From Ligilactobacillus salitolerans (GTDB taxonomy: Bacteria > Bacillota > Bacilli > Lactobacillales > Lactobacillaceae): a stretch of 64,000 bases of DNA. The notes beneath the pieces were generated by a model, which was not told the origin of the DNA, ran no database searches, and saw only the letters and a list, made by a program, of their open reading frames with translations. The first letter of the stretch is position 1. Every line of letters begins with the position of its first letter. Positions 16,424 to 25,244 of the stretch are shown piece by piece. The stretch spans positions 44,916 to 108,915 of the forward strand of contig NZ_BFFP01000003.1 of assembly GCF_003864415.1 (NCBI RefSeq), read 5' to 3'. The position numbers and the translations under genes are program-made.

Positions 16424-17530
16424 TTAGTAAACTGCTTCTTCACTTTCTGGGTCGAAGAAGTGGGCGCTGTTTAGGTCAAAACCAAGCTTAACTTCGGAGC
16501 CTGTTTCTGTAAAATCACGCGCATCAACTTTAGCAACAACTTCGGTATTGCCAATCTTACTGTATAGTTGCGATTCGGCACCGAGGAGTTCTGAAACAAC
16601 CACTTTCGCGGAAACTACCGCATTCGGGAAGGTCTCCAGGAAGGCGTTTTCAGTATGCAGGTCTTCGGGACGAATACCAAAGACTAACTGTTTGTTTTGA
16701 TAGCCCTTGGACTCTAAGACCTTCAGACAACCGGAAGGAACTTCGAGGTTGAAGTTGCCGTCTTCGTCTTTAATGGTGTTTCCGGTTAATTGAACTTTAA
16801 AGAAGTTCATGGCTGGTGAACCAATAAAGCCGCCGACAAAGACATTTGCTGGGTTATCATAGACTTCTTGCGGTGTTCCTACTTGCTGAACTTTTCCGTC
16901 TTTCATGATGACGATCCGGTCAGCCATTGTCATAGCTTCAGTTTGATCATGGGTCACATAAATTGTAGTAGTTTGTAGACGTTGATGCAGTTTAGCGATT
17001 TCTGCACGCATCGAGACCCGCAGTTTGGCATCAAGGTTAGAAAGCGGTTCGTCCATTAAGAAGATCGGAGCATCACGCACAATGGCACGGCCCAGGGCAA
17101 CACGTTGCCGCTGTCCACCAGAGAGGGCGGCTGGTTTCCGGTCTAAGTAGTCGGACAATCCTAAGATTTGAGCTGCTTCTTTGACCTTTTGATCGATGTC
17201 TTCTTTACTATATTTCCGTAATTTCAAACCAAAGGCCATGTTATCGTACACAGTCATGTGAGGGTAAAGGGCATAGTTCTGGAAAACCATCGCGATGTCG
17301 CGGTCTTTTGGAGCCTCGTCGTTCACCGTCTTACCATCGATCTTCAGCTCACCCTTACTAATATCTTCAAGTCCTGCCAGCATCCGTAAGGTTGTTGATT
17401 TACCACAACCGGAAGGGCCAACAAACACTACGAATTCTTGGTCTTTAACATGTAAGTTAAAATCGGTTACTGAATAGTCAGAAGCATTTTCGTATTTTTT
17501 ATAAATATGATTTAATTCAATTTCAGCCAT
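16424..17530 (-). CDS. msmK: Sugar ABC transporter ATPase, MsmK/UgpC type
   Basis: A 368-residue ATPase energising carbohydrate ABC importers on the cytoplasmic face. Walker A GPSGCGKST, signature ALSGGQRQRVALGRA, Walker B IFLMDEPLSNLD and the switch His in VTHDQTEAM are all intact. The ~130-residue C-terminal OB-type domain is that of the MalK/MsmK family, which can receive regulatory input. It is the last gene of the minus-strand operon with two permeases, a binding protein and a GH2 enzyme. MsmK-type ATPases can serve several importers, so it may not be restricted to this one. Confidence 0.92.
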   Translation of the reverse strand: MAEIELNHIYKKYENASDYSVTDFNLHVKDQEFVVFVGPSGCGKSTTLRMLAGLEDISKGELKIDGKTVNDEAPKDRDIAMVFQNYALYPHMTVYDNMAFGLKLRKYSKEDIDQKVKEAAQILGLSDYLDRKPAALSGGQRQRVALGRAIVRDAPIFLMDEPLSNLDAKLRVSMRAEIAKLHQRLQTTTIYVTHDQTEAMTMADRIVIMKDGKVQQVGTPQEVYDNPANVFVGGFIGSPAMNFFKVQLTGNTIKDEDGNFNLEVPSGCLKVLESKGYQNKQLVFGIRPEDLHTENAFLETFPNAVVSAKVVVSELLGAESQLYSKIGNTEVVAKVDARDFTETGSEVKLGFDLNSAHFFDPESEEAVY

Positions 17531-17575
17531 TTCAAGTCACCTTATACTTTCTATCAATTCTTAAAAATTTTTGAA

Positions 17576-19420
17576 TTACGGCTCTAATCCTTCATTTAAG
17601 ACATCGTCCACTTCAACTTCTTTTTGCGGAGACTCGACGTGTGAAGGGATGAAAAACTCGTTTGCTTTTTTGATCACTGCTGGATCAACTTTTGGCTGCC
17701 GATCGACAGTCAACAAACCATTGACTTCTTGTTCCGTATCACTGAGCTGGGTGTAAACAAAGCCGGTCAGACAATGTGAAGCCCCGACAGCATCAATGAT
17801 CCGCTGATATTCGCTGATGAACTCTTCGTCTGATTGTGCCCCTGTATAACCCCAGCCGTTAGCTGCATCGTGCTTGTTATACCCGACACCACCAAATTCA
17901 GTTAACAGGATCGGCTGACCAGTGTAGCTAAAACCGTCTGCAAAGATATCCCAAACTGGCGGGTTCATGATGATGTTTTCCCAAGAACTCAGAGTTTCTC
18001 GATACTGCTGGTAGGTCTTCTCATCATCCTTGGTACCATGGGCGTAATTATGGACCGCACAGATGTCAGTTTCGGTCTGAGCCCAGCCGTCATTAGACTC
18101 AACTAAACGAGTCGGATCAAGCGAATGGATCAAATGGTACAGAGCTTGAGTAAAGTGCTGCTGTTGGCGATCGATATGGACTTGTGGAACGCCCCAGCTT
18201 TCATTGATCGGGACCCAAGTCACGATCGACGGGTGGTTAAAGTCGCGTTCAATGATCTCAAGCCATTCTTTATAAAGTGTTGATTCAGCCTTAGCAGTAA
18301 AGACGTTCGCTGCAGCACATTCTCCCCAGCAAATGAAGCCTAGTTGGTCTGCCCAGTACAAGAAACGAGGATCTTCAATTTTTTGATGCAGGCGCGCACC
18401 ATTAAAGCCCATTTCTTTGGTCAAGTTAATATCTGTTTTGAAAGCTTCATCATCAGGCGCAGTCAGCAAGCTGTCTGGCCAATAACCTTGGTCTAAGACC
18501 AGTTTCTGGTAATAAGGACGGTTGTTAAGGTAAACCATGCCTTTAGCTGTGTGGATCTTACGCATCCCAAAGTATGAAGCCACACTATCAGTTTGTCCGT
18601 TAGGGGCTTTGGTCTCGAAGGTAACATCAAACAAATGCGGGTGTTCCGGTGACCAGAGCCAGCCTTCATTATGATAGCCGATCCTAAAGATATGCTTGCC
18701 CAGTAAATCAGCGCTGAGCTCAAAACTTTCTTCTTGCGGATACAGTGTCACTTTGGCAACTTGCTGTTTTTCAAATGTGATCGTAGCCGTGACTGCGGTC
18801 TCTGGCACGAAGTTGGCGATTTGACCAGTGATTTTAATGCTGCCGTGATCAATATCTGGGTAATACTGGACTGAATCAAGGCTGGTGTGCGGCCGTTTTT
18901 CCAGCCAAACCGTCTGCCAGATCCCTGTCGTATTGGTATACCAGATGCCAGAGCTTTCACCTATCCAGTTTTGCTTGCCACGGGTCAATTCCTCATCACG
19001 GACAGGATCTTTCGCGCGAACTGTCAGTGTATGTTCCTTTTGGGCGGATAATTGTTTGCTGATATCAAAGGTAAAACTGGTATGCCCGCCTGAATGACTG
19101 CCAATATGCTGATCATCCAGCCAAACGTCAGCGTGAAAATCGACTGCTCCAAAGTGAAGCAGCAGATCTTCATCCTGAGCTAGTTCGGTAGAAAATGTCC
19201 GCTGGTACCAGACCACACTGTGTTCGCTTTGATCATCAATGCCGCTTAACTTAGTCTGATAAGCAAAGGGCACTTCAATTTTTTGCTCCCAGTCATGACC
19301 GGTGAACCATTGCTCTTTGACACCCAGATCCTGGTCGTCAAAAGAAAAGTCCCAGCTGCCATTTAAGTTAGTCCAGTTTTCTCTTTGAAATTGTGGTTGA
19401 GGGTATTCAGTTCTGTACAT
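17576..19420 (-). CDS. GH2-family beta-glycosidase
   Basis: A 614-residue glycoside hydrolase family 2 enzyme: N-terminal jelly-roll sugar-binding domain (about 1-170), immunoglobulin-like domain, then a TIM barrel. The acid/base Glu is in VPINESWGVP and the nucleophile Glu in LLTEFGGVGY. No signal peptide is present, so it acts on imported oligosaccharide in the cytoplasm. I start at ATG 19420, with GAAGGAG upstream, rather than the longer frame. Its place in a sugar ABC operon implies that the transported sugar is its substrate. Activity could be beta-galactosidase, beta-glucuronidase or a related one; the sequence alone does not decide. Confidence 0.87.
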   Translation of the reverse strand: MYRTEYPQPQFQRENWTNLNGSWDFSFDDQDLGVKEQWFTGHDWEQKIEVPFAYQTKLSGIDDQSEHSVVWYQRTFSTELAQDEDLLLHFGAVDFHADVWLDDQHIGSHSGGHTSFTFDISKQLSAQKEHTLTVRAKDPVRDEELTRGKQNWIGESSGIWYTNTTGIWQTVWLEKRPHTSLDSVQYYPDIDHGSIKITGQIANFVPETAVTATITFEKQQVAKVTLYPQEESFELSADLLGKHIFRIGYHNEGWLWSPEHPHLFDVTFETKAPNGQTDSVASYFGMRKIHTAKGMVYLNNRPYYQKLVLDQGYWPDSLLTAPDDEAFKTDINLTKEMGFNGARLHQKIEDPRFLYWADQLGFICWGECAAANVFTAKAESTLYKEWLEIIERDFNHPSIVTWVPINESWGVPQVHIDRQQQHFTQALYHLIHSLDPTRLVESNDGWAQTETDICAVHNYAHGTKDDEKTYQQYRETLSSWENIIMNPPVWDIFADGFSYTGQPILLTEFGGVGYNKHDAANGWGYTGAQSDEEFISEYQRIIDAVGASHCLTGFVYTQLSDTEQEVNGLLTVDRQPKVDPAVIKKANEFFIPSHVESPQKEVEVDDVLNEGLEP

Positions 19421-19518
19421 ATTAATTTTCTCCTTCGTCAGCGAGATGTTGATCGCCATTTGTATGAGTTTAATGTGTTCTTAACTCGGTCGACGGACCG
19501 GATGATAATATTTTTCTC

Positions 19519-19890
19519 CTAAACGCTTCTCTTTACTCTCTTTTTTAAAGACATAATGATTATTGCTGGAACCAGGGTTGCAACCGAAATAATGTCCATG
19601 CAGAGATAAGCTAAAATCGCCTCTAGCACTAAAATTGGGGTGATTGCTTTTGAGAGCGGCTTTTGCTTTAAGAAATACATGGCGATCAATAGGTTAACCA
19701 GCCCAGCCAGCATGAATAATCCACCAATTAGGCCATTAAATGAATTTAATGGAACAGCATGTGAGAATTCTTCCAGCTCATTGATTTTAGTTGGGTTGAA
19801 GAAGCCTAGGAAGATCGTCAACGCGCCATCAATGAACTGCCAGGCAGCACAAGCGATTAAAAGAAATTTTTCCCAATTTTTTGCTAGCAT
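19519..19890 (-). CDS. Small membrane protein of the sugar operon
   Basis: Not recognised. It has 123 residues with four hydrophobic segments (FLLIACAAWQFIDGALTIFLG, FNGLIGGLFMLAGLVNLLIAMYFL, ITPILVLEAILAYL, ISVATLVPAIIIMSL) and a basic C-terminus KKRVKRSV. It starts six bases downstream of the permease gene stop, with GGATAATC upstream, so it is clearly in the operon. Possible accessory membrane component; function unknown. Confidence 0.65.
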   Translation of the reverse strand: MLAKNWEKFLLIACAAWQFIDGALTIFLGFFNPTKINELEEFSHAVPLNSFNGLIGGLFMLAGLVNLLIAMYFLKQKPLSKAITPILVLEAILAYLCMDIISVATLVPAIIIMSLKKRVKRSV

Positions 19891-19896
19891 GTTTGA

Positions 19897-20739
19897 TTAT
19901 CCTTTCACTCCGACTGATAACGACATCGATTGTAAGAAGTACTTCTGAGCCACTAAATATAAGATAAATGTTGGGATGATCGCGATGATCGCACCAGCCA
20001 TCAAGGTTGGGATATCAGCAACATACATACCTTGCAGCAGCTTCAAACCTGGAGTGATCGGCATGCGGTTGATATCTGAAAAGACGATCGATGGCCAGAG
20101 GAAATCGTTCCAAGAACCTGTAAACGTGAAGAGGGCAACCACGTACAGGACTGGTTTAACCAAAGGCAAGATCACGATATGGAAAATCTGCCAGTCACTG
20201 GCTCCGTCGATCCGAGCTGCTTCATCGTAGGCAAGCGGGATATTATCCATGAATTGCCGGACCAAGAAGATATTTAACGCTCCGGTTGCTGCAGGGAAGA
20301 TCATTGCCCAAGGTGTGTTAGCCCAGCCTAAGAAGGTCATGATCTTGTACAGTGGGATGATGTTCATAACTGCAGGAAACATCATGGTAGATAACAAGAA
20401 ATAAAAGAGCGTGTTTCTGCCCTTAAAGCGCAAGCGTGAAAAGGCAAAAGCGGACAATGATGTTACGACTAAAACTAAGATCGTTGAGCCGCCCGCGATC
20501 ACCAGTGAGTTTAAGAACCAGCGAAAGACAGGGGTGTTTGATGTGTTTTGCAACAATCTACTATAGTTGGTTAAGATCCAGTTGATCGGCAGGAAACGAA
20601 AACCAACCGATTGCATTTCGATGTTACTCTTAAATGAGGACATTACTCCATAGAGCAAGGGAACGACCCAGATGATCGCTAAGAGCAGCAAGAAAATAAA
20701 TGAGGTCCATTTTGAGACACTGTTTTGTTTTGTTTTCAT
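19897..20739 (-). CDS. Sugar ABC transporter permease, MalG/MsmG-like
   Basis: A 280-residue inner-membrane permease with six predicted helices. The ABC-permease EAA loop is visible as YDEAARIDGASDWQIFHIVILPLVKP, which contacts the ATPase. The C-terminal end LQSMSLSVGVKG is typical of MalG-type subunits. ATG 20739 is selected because AAAGGAGTG lies eight bases upstream; the longer frame adds an unconserved leader. It pairs with the MalF-like gene directly upstream. Confidence 0.92.
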   Translation of the reverse strand: MKTKQNSVSKWTSFIFLLLLAIIWVVPLLYGVMSSFKSNIEMQSVGFRFLPINWILTNYSRLLQNTSNTPVFRWFLNSLVIAGGSTILVLVVTSLSAFAFSRLRFKGRNTLFYFLLSTMMFPAVMNIIPLYKIMTFLGWANTPWAMIFPAATGALNIFLVRQFMDNIPLAYDEAARIDGASDWQIFHIVILPLVKPVLYVVALFTFTGSWNDFLWPSIVFSDINRMPITPGLKLLQGMYVADIPTLMAGAIIAIIPTFILYLVAQKYFLQSMSLSVGVKG

Positions 20740-20759
20740 AAAGGTTTCACTCCTTTGCA

Positions 20760-21686
20760 CTAGTCTTTATCTCTTAAGAGGTAGAGTTGGACCATGGAAA
20801 CGACTGTGATACAGATCCCCAAGATAACTGCCATTGCTGAGGAAAGCCCAGCCAAGGACTGACCAGAACCAAAGGCATTTTGCTGAATGTTCATCATCAA
20901 AACAGAAGTTGATCCGTTTGGTCCACCATTAGTTAACATCAATGGTTGTCCGTAAATGTTGAACTGAGCAATTGTAGTTGTCACGATCGTATAAAGCAGC
21001 TGACCACGGATGCTTGGCAGTGTAATATGGATGAACTTGGACCAGCTTGAAGCACCATCCATATCGGCAGCTTCATAGTAATCCTTGGAGATCCCGTTTA
21101 GGGCAGCTTGATAAATGATCATATTGCCGCCAATCGTCCACCAAACCGTCAAAATTACGATCGTCATCCAAGCCCAAGGCTGTGTACCAGTCCAGACTTG
21201 GTTGAGGTGAAACAGAGTGTTTAAAGGACCGTAGTTCGGGTTGAAGATCAGTGACCAAACAATAACAACGGCTGAAATAGAGAAAAGACTTGGCAAGTAG
21301 AAAAGGCCTTGGAAAAATTTCCCTAAGAATGGCTTGGTATTTAATGCCACCGCTAACAGCAGGGGTACTACGATACAGAACGGCACAGATAATAATACGA
21401 ATAAAATAGTGTGCCATAAACCGCTAGTTAATTGGTCATGGAAAATTGAGTTGGAGAACAGAATGTTCTTGTAGTTTTCCAGACCGACAAAATCTGGTGT
21501 CCGAACCAGATCCCACTTGGTAAAGGAGACATAGATCCCAAAGACCAGCGGGATCAAAAAGAAAATCGAGAAAATAATCAAATGCGGTAACAAATAGTAA
21601 AGTGGATGGCTCTTGGTAGGCTTTGAATTCCGGCTTTTTGTCCGGACGTTTTCAGCCGTTTTGGCTGTGTTAAGCATATCTTCCAT
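20760..21686 (-). CDS. Sugar ABC transporter permease, MalF/MsmF-like
   Basis: A 308-residue permease with a cytoplasmic basic N-terminus, a first helix (LLPHLIIFSIFFLIPLVFGIYVSF) and five more helices. The EAA loop is YYEAADMDGASSWSKFIHITLPSIRG. ATG 21686 follows GGGAGG by seven bases. It forms the heterodimeric channel with the next gene in a carbohydrate importer of the CUT1 type. Confidence 0.92.
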   Translation of the reverse strand: MEDMLNTAKTAENVRTKSRNSKPTKSHPLYYLLPHLIIFSIFFLIPLVFGIYVSFTKWDLVRTPDFVGLENYKNILFSNSIFHDQLTSGLWHTILFVLLSVPFCIVVPLLLAVALNTKPFLGKFFQGLFYLPSLFSISAVVIVWSLIFNPNYGPLNTLFHLNQVWTGTQPWAWMTIVILTVWWTIGGNMIIYQAALNGISKDYYEAADMDGASSWSKFIHITLPSIRGQLLYTIVTTTIAQFNIYGQPLMLTNGGPNGSTSVLMMNIQQNAFGSGQSLAGLSSAMAVILGICITVVSMVQLYLLRDKD

Positions 21687-21752
21687 CGTTTTTCCTCCCA
21701 TCTAATAGAACCATAGGCATCGATTTAATTTAAAAAGGAAATTGCTAACCTT

Positions 21753-23012
21753 CTAATCTGCCATTTGTGCATCAACTTCGTCTTGGACAGTGTTTTGCAT
21801 TTTCTTGAGATATTTAGAAATAGAAGTTTTGTTGAAAACTGCATCATAGGCATAGCGATCCAGATAATCGGCAAGATAGCCGTTATAACGATAATCAAAG
21901 ATGGTCAGCGAATTTTGTTCAGTTTTGTTAGAAAGCAAGAACGATTGCTGCATATTGTTATATTTTGCATTCTTGGTAATAGCCAGTGAAGCCGGATTTT
22001 GTCCTGCTTCAGCCCAAGTTAGCGAATGAAGACGGACCCAGTTAATGAATTTTAAGGTTGCTTTAGTCTTAGCTTTGCTCCGCTTTGGCTGTTTCAGCAA
22101 AACAAACTGATGGCTAGAAGACCAGTTGACCATTTTGTTAGGGTTAGATGAAATTTGCGGCATATTGGTTACACCGTATTTGATCTTGCCTTCTTTGATC
22201 TGATTGTTCATCCAGATCCCTTCTGGGAAGAAGATATCTTTGCCAGTTAAGAATAATTGCATTGGATCTTGCCCATCTTGAGAGGTGATCTTTTCTTCAC
22301 GTAATCTCTTGTAAAGGTTGATCGCTTTTTTAGATGTTGCATTGTTGAAAGTTGGGTTGCGGCCGTCTTTAGTCAACTTGCCGCCCATCTGACCATAAAG
22401 GGAAAGGAAAAGTGGTTTCCACCAGGTCAAGCCCAAAGCTGTAATGCCGTCTTTTTGGGATTTTTTCCCTGCTTCTTCAATTTCCTTGAAGGTAACAATG
22501 TTGTCATCTAGAGCATGTGGAGCATATTTTTTAACTAGATCCTTGTTGTAGTACATGAAGGTTGTATGGATATCCAATGGGACACCATAACGATGGCCTT
22601 CGTACTTGCCGTTTTTCCAAGCTTCAGGCACGTAGTTTTTGCCCTTGATCTGGGGAAACTGTGAGAGATAAGGATCATAACTATCAAGCAAGCCATTATG
22701 AACGTAATCTTTGATCCGTTCAACGTGGACGATTTGCAGATCTGGGATCCCTTTTCCGGAGTTGACGATCGTCGGGATCTTGGAATACATATCTGATTCT
22801 GTCAGCGAAACATTTTTAACCTTATACTCAGGGTTAGTTTTATTGTATTGGTTAATCAGCTTCTGCATGTTGGTACCATCTGGACCTGTGAATGGGTTCC
22901 AGAAAACGATTTGTTTATTGGACGCAGCATGAACAAAATCTGTCTTGGAACTAATGAAAAATGACAAGAATAACGAGAATGTTAACATAAACAAAACACG
23001 TAGTTTCTTCAT
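21753..23012 (-). CDS. Extracellular sugar-binding protein of the ABC importer
   Basis: A 419-residue family 1 solute-binding protein (IVFWNPFTGPDG...LINQYNKTNPEYKV), first gene of the operon. The N-terminus is a signal peptide: MKKLR, then a hydrophobic core to about residue 20, with a likely signal-peptidase I site after VHA (residues 27-29). No lipobox Cys is present, although Gram-positive binding proteins are normally lipoproteins, so tethering is unclear. ATG 23012 follows GGGAGGAGC. The ligand is probably a beta-linked oligosaccharide, judging from the GH2 gene downstream. Confidence 0.9.
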   Translation of the reverse strand: MKKLRVLFMLTFSLFLSFFISSKTDFVHAASNKQIVFWNPFTGPDGTNMQKLINQYNKTNPEYKVKNVSLTESDMYSKIPTIVNSGKGIPDLQIVHVERIKDYVHNGLLDSYDPYLSQFPQIKGKNYVPEAWKNGKYEGHRYGVPLDIHTTFMYYNKDLVKKYAPHALDDNIVTFKEIEEAGKKSQKDGITALGLTWWKPLFLSLYGQMGGKLTKDGRNPTFNNATSKKAINLYKRLREEKITSQDGQDPMQLFLTGKDIFFPEGIWMNNQIKEGKIKYGVTNMPQISSNPNKMVNWSSSHQFVLLKQPKRSKAKTKATLKFINWVRLHSLTWAEAGQNPASLAITKNAKYNNMQQSFLLSNKTEQNSLTIFDYRYNGYLADYLDRYAYDAVFNKTSISKYLKKMQNTVQDEVDAQMAD

Positions 23013-23037
23013 CGGTGCTCCTCCCTTACTAACATGG

Positions 23038-23214
23038 TAGTTCACTATATAGCTAACAAAATTTTGAAAAAGCGCTTTCACAAAAACTATAATACTTCTC
23101 TGAGAAAGCGGTGTCAACGTTTGCTAAGCTTGATTTACCATGGTTAGTTTAAAAAGATAACATCTTGTCTTTGACAAAAAAATACGTTAACATTGTTAAT
23201 TAAATAGTGAACTA
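23038..23214. promoter_or_regulatory. Divergent control region with paired 11-bp operators
   Basis: TAGTTCACTAT (23038-23048) and its exact reverse complement ATAGTGAACTA (23204-23214) flank the promoters of the sugar operon and of the ArsR-like regulator gene. Each is close to one start codon. The symmetry suggests that the regulator binds both, possibly looping the DNA. Confidence 0.55.
23065..23117 (-). promoter_or_regulatory. Sugar operon promoter with cre sites
   Basis: On the minus strand TTGACA (23117-23112), a 17-base spacer and TATTAT (23094-23089) form a near-consensus promoter. TGAAAAAGCGCTTTCA at 23065-23080 is a cre-like dyad just downstream of the -10. A second cre-like sequence (AGAAAGCGGTGTCA) overlaps the -35 region. 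CcpA would repress the operon in rapidly metabolised sugars. Confidence 0.65.
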
Positions 23215-23230
23215 ATTGGAGGTGTGGGGT

Positions 23231-24145
23231 ATGGACCTCGATATCAACGAAGCATCCTTGCCTGTTTTTCAAGCATTAAGTTCAGCGGTGAGATTAGAAT
23301 TGATCCAGATCATTTCAACGGAAACTATCTCGGCGACACAACTAGCCAAGAGAATGAATGTCAGTAAGGCGGCTATCTCGAAAAATTTACATATTCTGGA
23401 AGAAACAGATCTGATCCGTTTGGAAAAAGGAGCTGATGGCCGTGAATTAGTCCCAAGAATGAACGTGGAAAAAATCAACGTTAATTTTCCGGAAAAGATC
23501 TTCCCGCAGTATCACAGCAAAGTCTATTCACTACCTGTCGGCAGTTATTTTGAGATCGAAGGGGTCGAACCATCTTGCGGCCTGGCGACTTCAAACGAAA
23601 TTGTAGGTGCGATGGACGACGTGAACGTCTTTTTTTCAGCGGAGCGTTTTAGAGCTGAACTCTTATGGTTTACTCAAGGCGAGATCGAATATATTATTCC
23701 CAATGAGATCCCGCGTGACGGGAAAGCGGAACTGGTTGAATTTGACTTAGAATTATCCAGCGAATTTCCGCTCTCGAATAATAATTGGCAGTCGAAAGTC
23801 GGTTTTTGGATCAATGACATTTTTATTGGGGCAATTGAGCTGCCGGGTAATTATTCCGACGTGCGGGGGACATATACGCCAGAATGGTGGCCGGATGACT
23901 TTAGTCAATACGGGTTGTTAAAGCATATTCGGGTCGGGAAACTTGATACCGCTGTCGACAGCATCAGTATTTCAGATGTGAATGTCGCGGATCTGCACCT
24001 GGAAAAACAAAGGCGGCTGGCCTTAAAAATGGCTGTTTTGCCGGTCGATGGTGAAACATACGGCGGGGTGACGATCTTTGGCCGAGAATTCGGCAATCAT
24101 CACCAAGACATCAAGGCGACGATTTACTATTCGCAAAAAGATTGA
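23231..24145 (+). CDS. ArsR-like regulator of the sugar operon
   Basis: A 304-residue protein. Residues ~10-80 form an ArsR-type winged helix (VFQALSSAVRLELIQIISTETISATQLAKRMNVSKAAISKNLHILEE). The remaining ~220 residues are beta-rich (LPVGSYFEIEGVEPSCGL..., WWPDDFSQYGLLKHIRVGK), probably a ligand-sensing domain, far longer than metal-sensing ArsR proteins. GGAGGTG precedes ATG 23231. It is divergent from the sugar ABC/GH2 operon, so the ligand is likely a sugar. No metal-binding Cys motif is visible. Confidence 0.8.
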   Translation: MDLDINEASLPVFQALSSAVRLELIQIISTETISATQLAKRMNVSKAAISKNLHILEETDLIRLEKGADGRELVPRMNVEKINVNFPEKIFPQYHSKVYSLPVGSYFEIEGVEPSCGLATSNEIVGAMDDVNVFFSAERFRAELLWFTQGEIEYIIPNEIPRDGKAELVEFDLELSSEFPLSNNNWQSKVGFWINDIFIGAIELPGNYSDVRGTYTPEWWPDDFSQYGLLKHIRVGKLDTAVDSISISDVNVADLHLEKQRRLALKMAVLPVDGETYGGVTIFGREFGNHHQDIKATIYYSQKD

Positions 24146-24283
24146 AAAAATTGGACTGGAGGATCAAGCTAGTTTGGCGGACCGCTTAATTGTATTGAGA
24201 GTTGTTTTTGGTTAGACTAGGGGTGTAAGCAGTTAACCTAGAAAAGCAGTAAGCATCAGCGAAAATACAGATTGGAGGAGCCT

Positions 24284-25135
24284 ATGAAAGAAGTTTTACT
24301 AGCTGGTCAAAAAGTTCCAGCCATTGGGATCGGAACTTGGCATATGGGAGATGTCCCTGCCAGAGAAGAACAGGGAATTCAGGCAATCAGAAACGGCTTA
24401 GATGCTGGCGCCCGGTTAGTCGACACCGCAGAAATGTACGGCTCAGGCCGCTCGGAAACTTTAGTTGGGAAGGCGTTGCAACCATACAAACGTGAAGATA
24501 TTTTCTTAGTTTCCAAAGTTTTGCCGCACAATGCTTCCAAAGCAAAGCTGGAACGGCATTTAGATCAAAGCCTGCGCAGGTTACAAACGGACTACCTGGA
24601 CTTATATCTGTATCACTGGCGGGGCAGAGTACCTTTGAAAGAAGTAGTTAGTGAACTGGAGCGTGTGCGGCAGGCCGGAAAGATCAAGGCCTGGGGCGTT
24701 TCAAATTTTGATACCAGTGATATGGAAGAGTTGTGGCAATTACCTGCTGGAAAAAACGCAGCTGCTAACGAGGATCTTTACAACATCGAAGAACGAGGGA
24801 TCGAGTATGACTTGTTACCATGGCAAAAAGAGCACGAGCTGCCCTTGATCGCCTATAGTCCAGTCGGCGGGCGCCAAAATGAACTCGGGACCACCATGTT
24901 AAGAAATAAGGTCGTCCAAAAAATGGCCGAGCAGCATGGTGTTAGTCCATATGTTTTGTTGCTGGCTTGGATCATCCGCGATGGCCGCACGATTGCGATC
25001 CCGCAGACAAGCGACCCAGACCACGCTGCTGCAAACGTGCAGGCAGGTGAACTGGAATTGACTGGAGCGGAACTGTCTTCTTTGGATCAAGAATATCCGC
25101 AACCGACCACTAAAGAACCGTTGTCGATCAACTAG
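24284..25135 (+). CDS. Aldo/keto reductase
   Basis: A 283-residue NADPH-dependent oxidoreductase of the AKR superfamily (TIM barrel, cytoplasmic). The catalytic tetrad is visible: Asp and Tyr in DTAEMYGSG, Lys in LVSKVLPHN, His in YLYHWRG. ATG 24284 follows GGAGG closely. It lies between the sugar regulator and a Gfo/Idh oxidoreductase, on its own promoter. Substrate unknown; such enzymes reduce sugars, methylglyoxal or other carbonyls. Confidence 0.9.
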   Translation: MKEVLLAGQKVPAIGIGTWHMGDVPAREEQGIQAIRNGLDAGARLVDTAEMYGSGRSETLVGKALQPYKREDIFLVSKVLPHNASKAKLERHLDQSLRRLQTDYLDLYLYHWRGRVPLKEVVSELERVRQAGKIKAWGVSNFDTSDMEELWQLPAGKNAAANEDLYNIEERGIEYDLLPWQKEHELPLIAYSPVGGRQNELGTTMLRNKVVQKMAEQHGVSPYVLLLAWIIRDGRTIAIPQTSDPDHAAANVQAGELELTGAELSSLDQEYPQPTTKEPLSIN

Positions 25136-25148
25136 TAGTTTAGGCAGA

Positions 25149-25164
25149 TGTTTCACGTGAAACA
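25149..25164. other. parS chromosome-partition site
   Basis: TGTTTCACGTGAAACA is a perfect 16-bp palindrome, one base from the Bacillus subtilis parS consensus TGTTCCACGTGAAACA and within its known degeneracy. It sits in the short gap between two genes. ParB/Spo0J binds such sites near the replication origin to segregate chromosomes and load SMC, which suggests that this window is origin-proximal. Confidence 0.85.
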
Positions 25165-25244
25165 CCTCTGTACTGGCTGAGTACTATTAATTCACGGAAG
25201 TAAAATAACAAGTCATGGCTTGTTTTTAATCGGAGGAACGTCAA

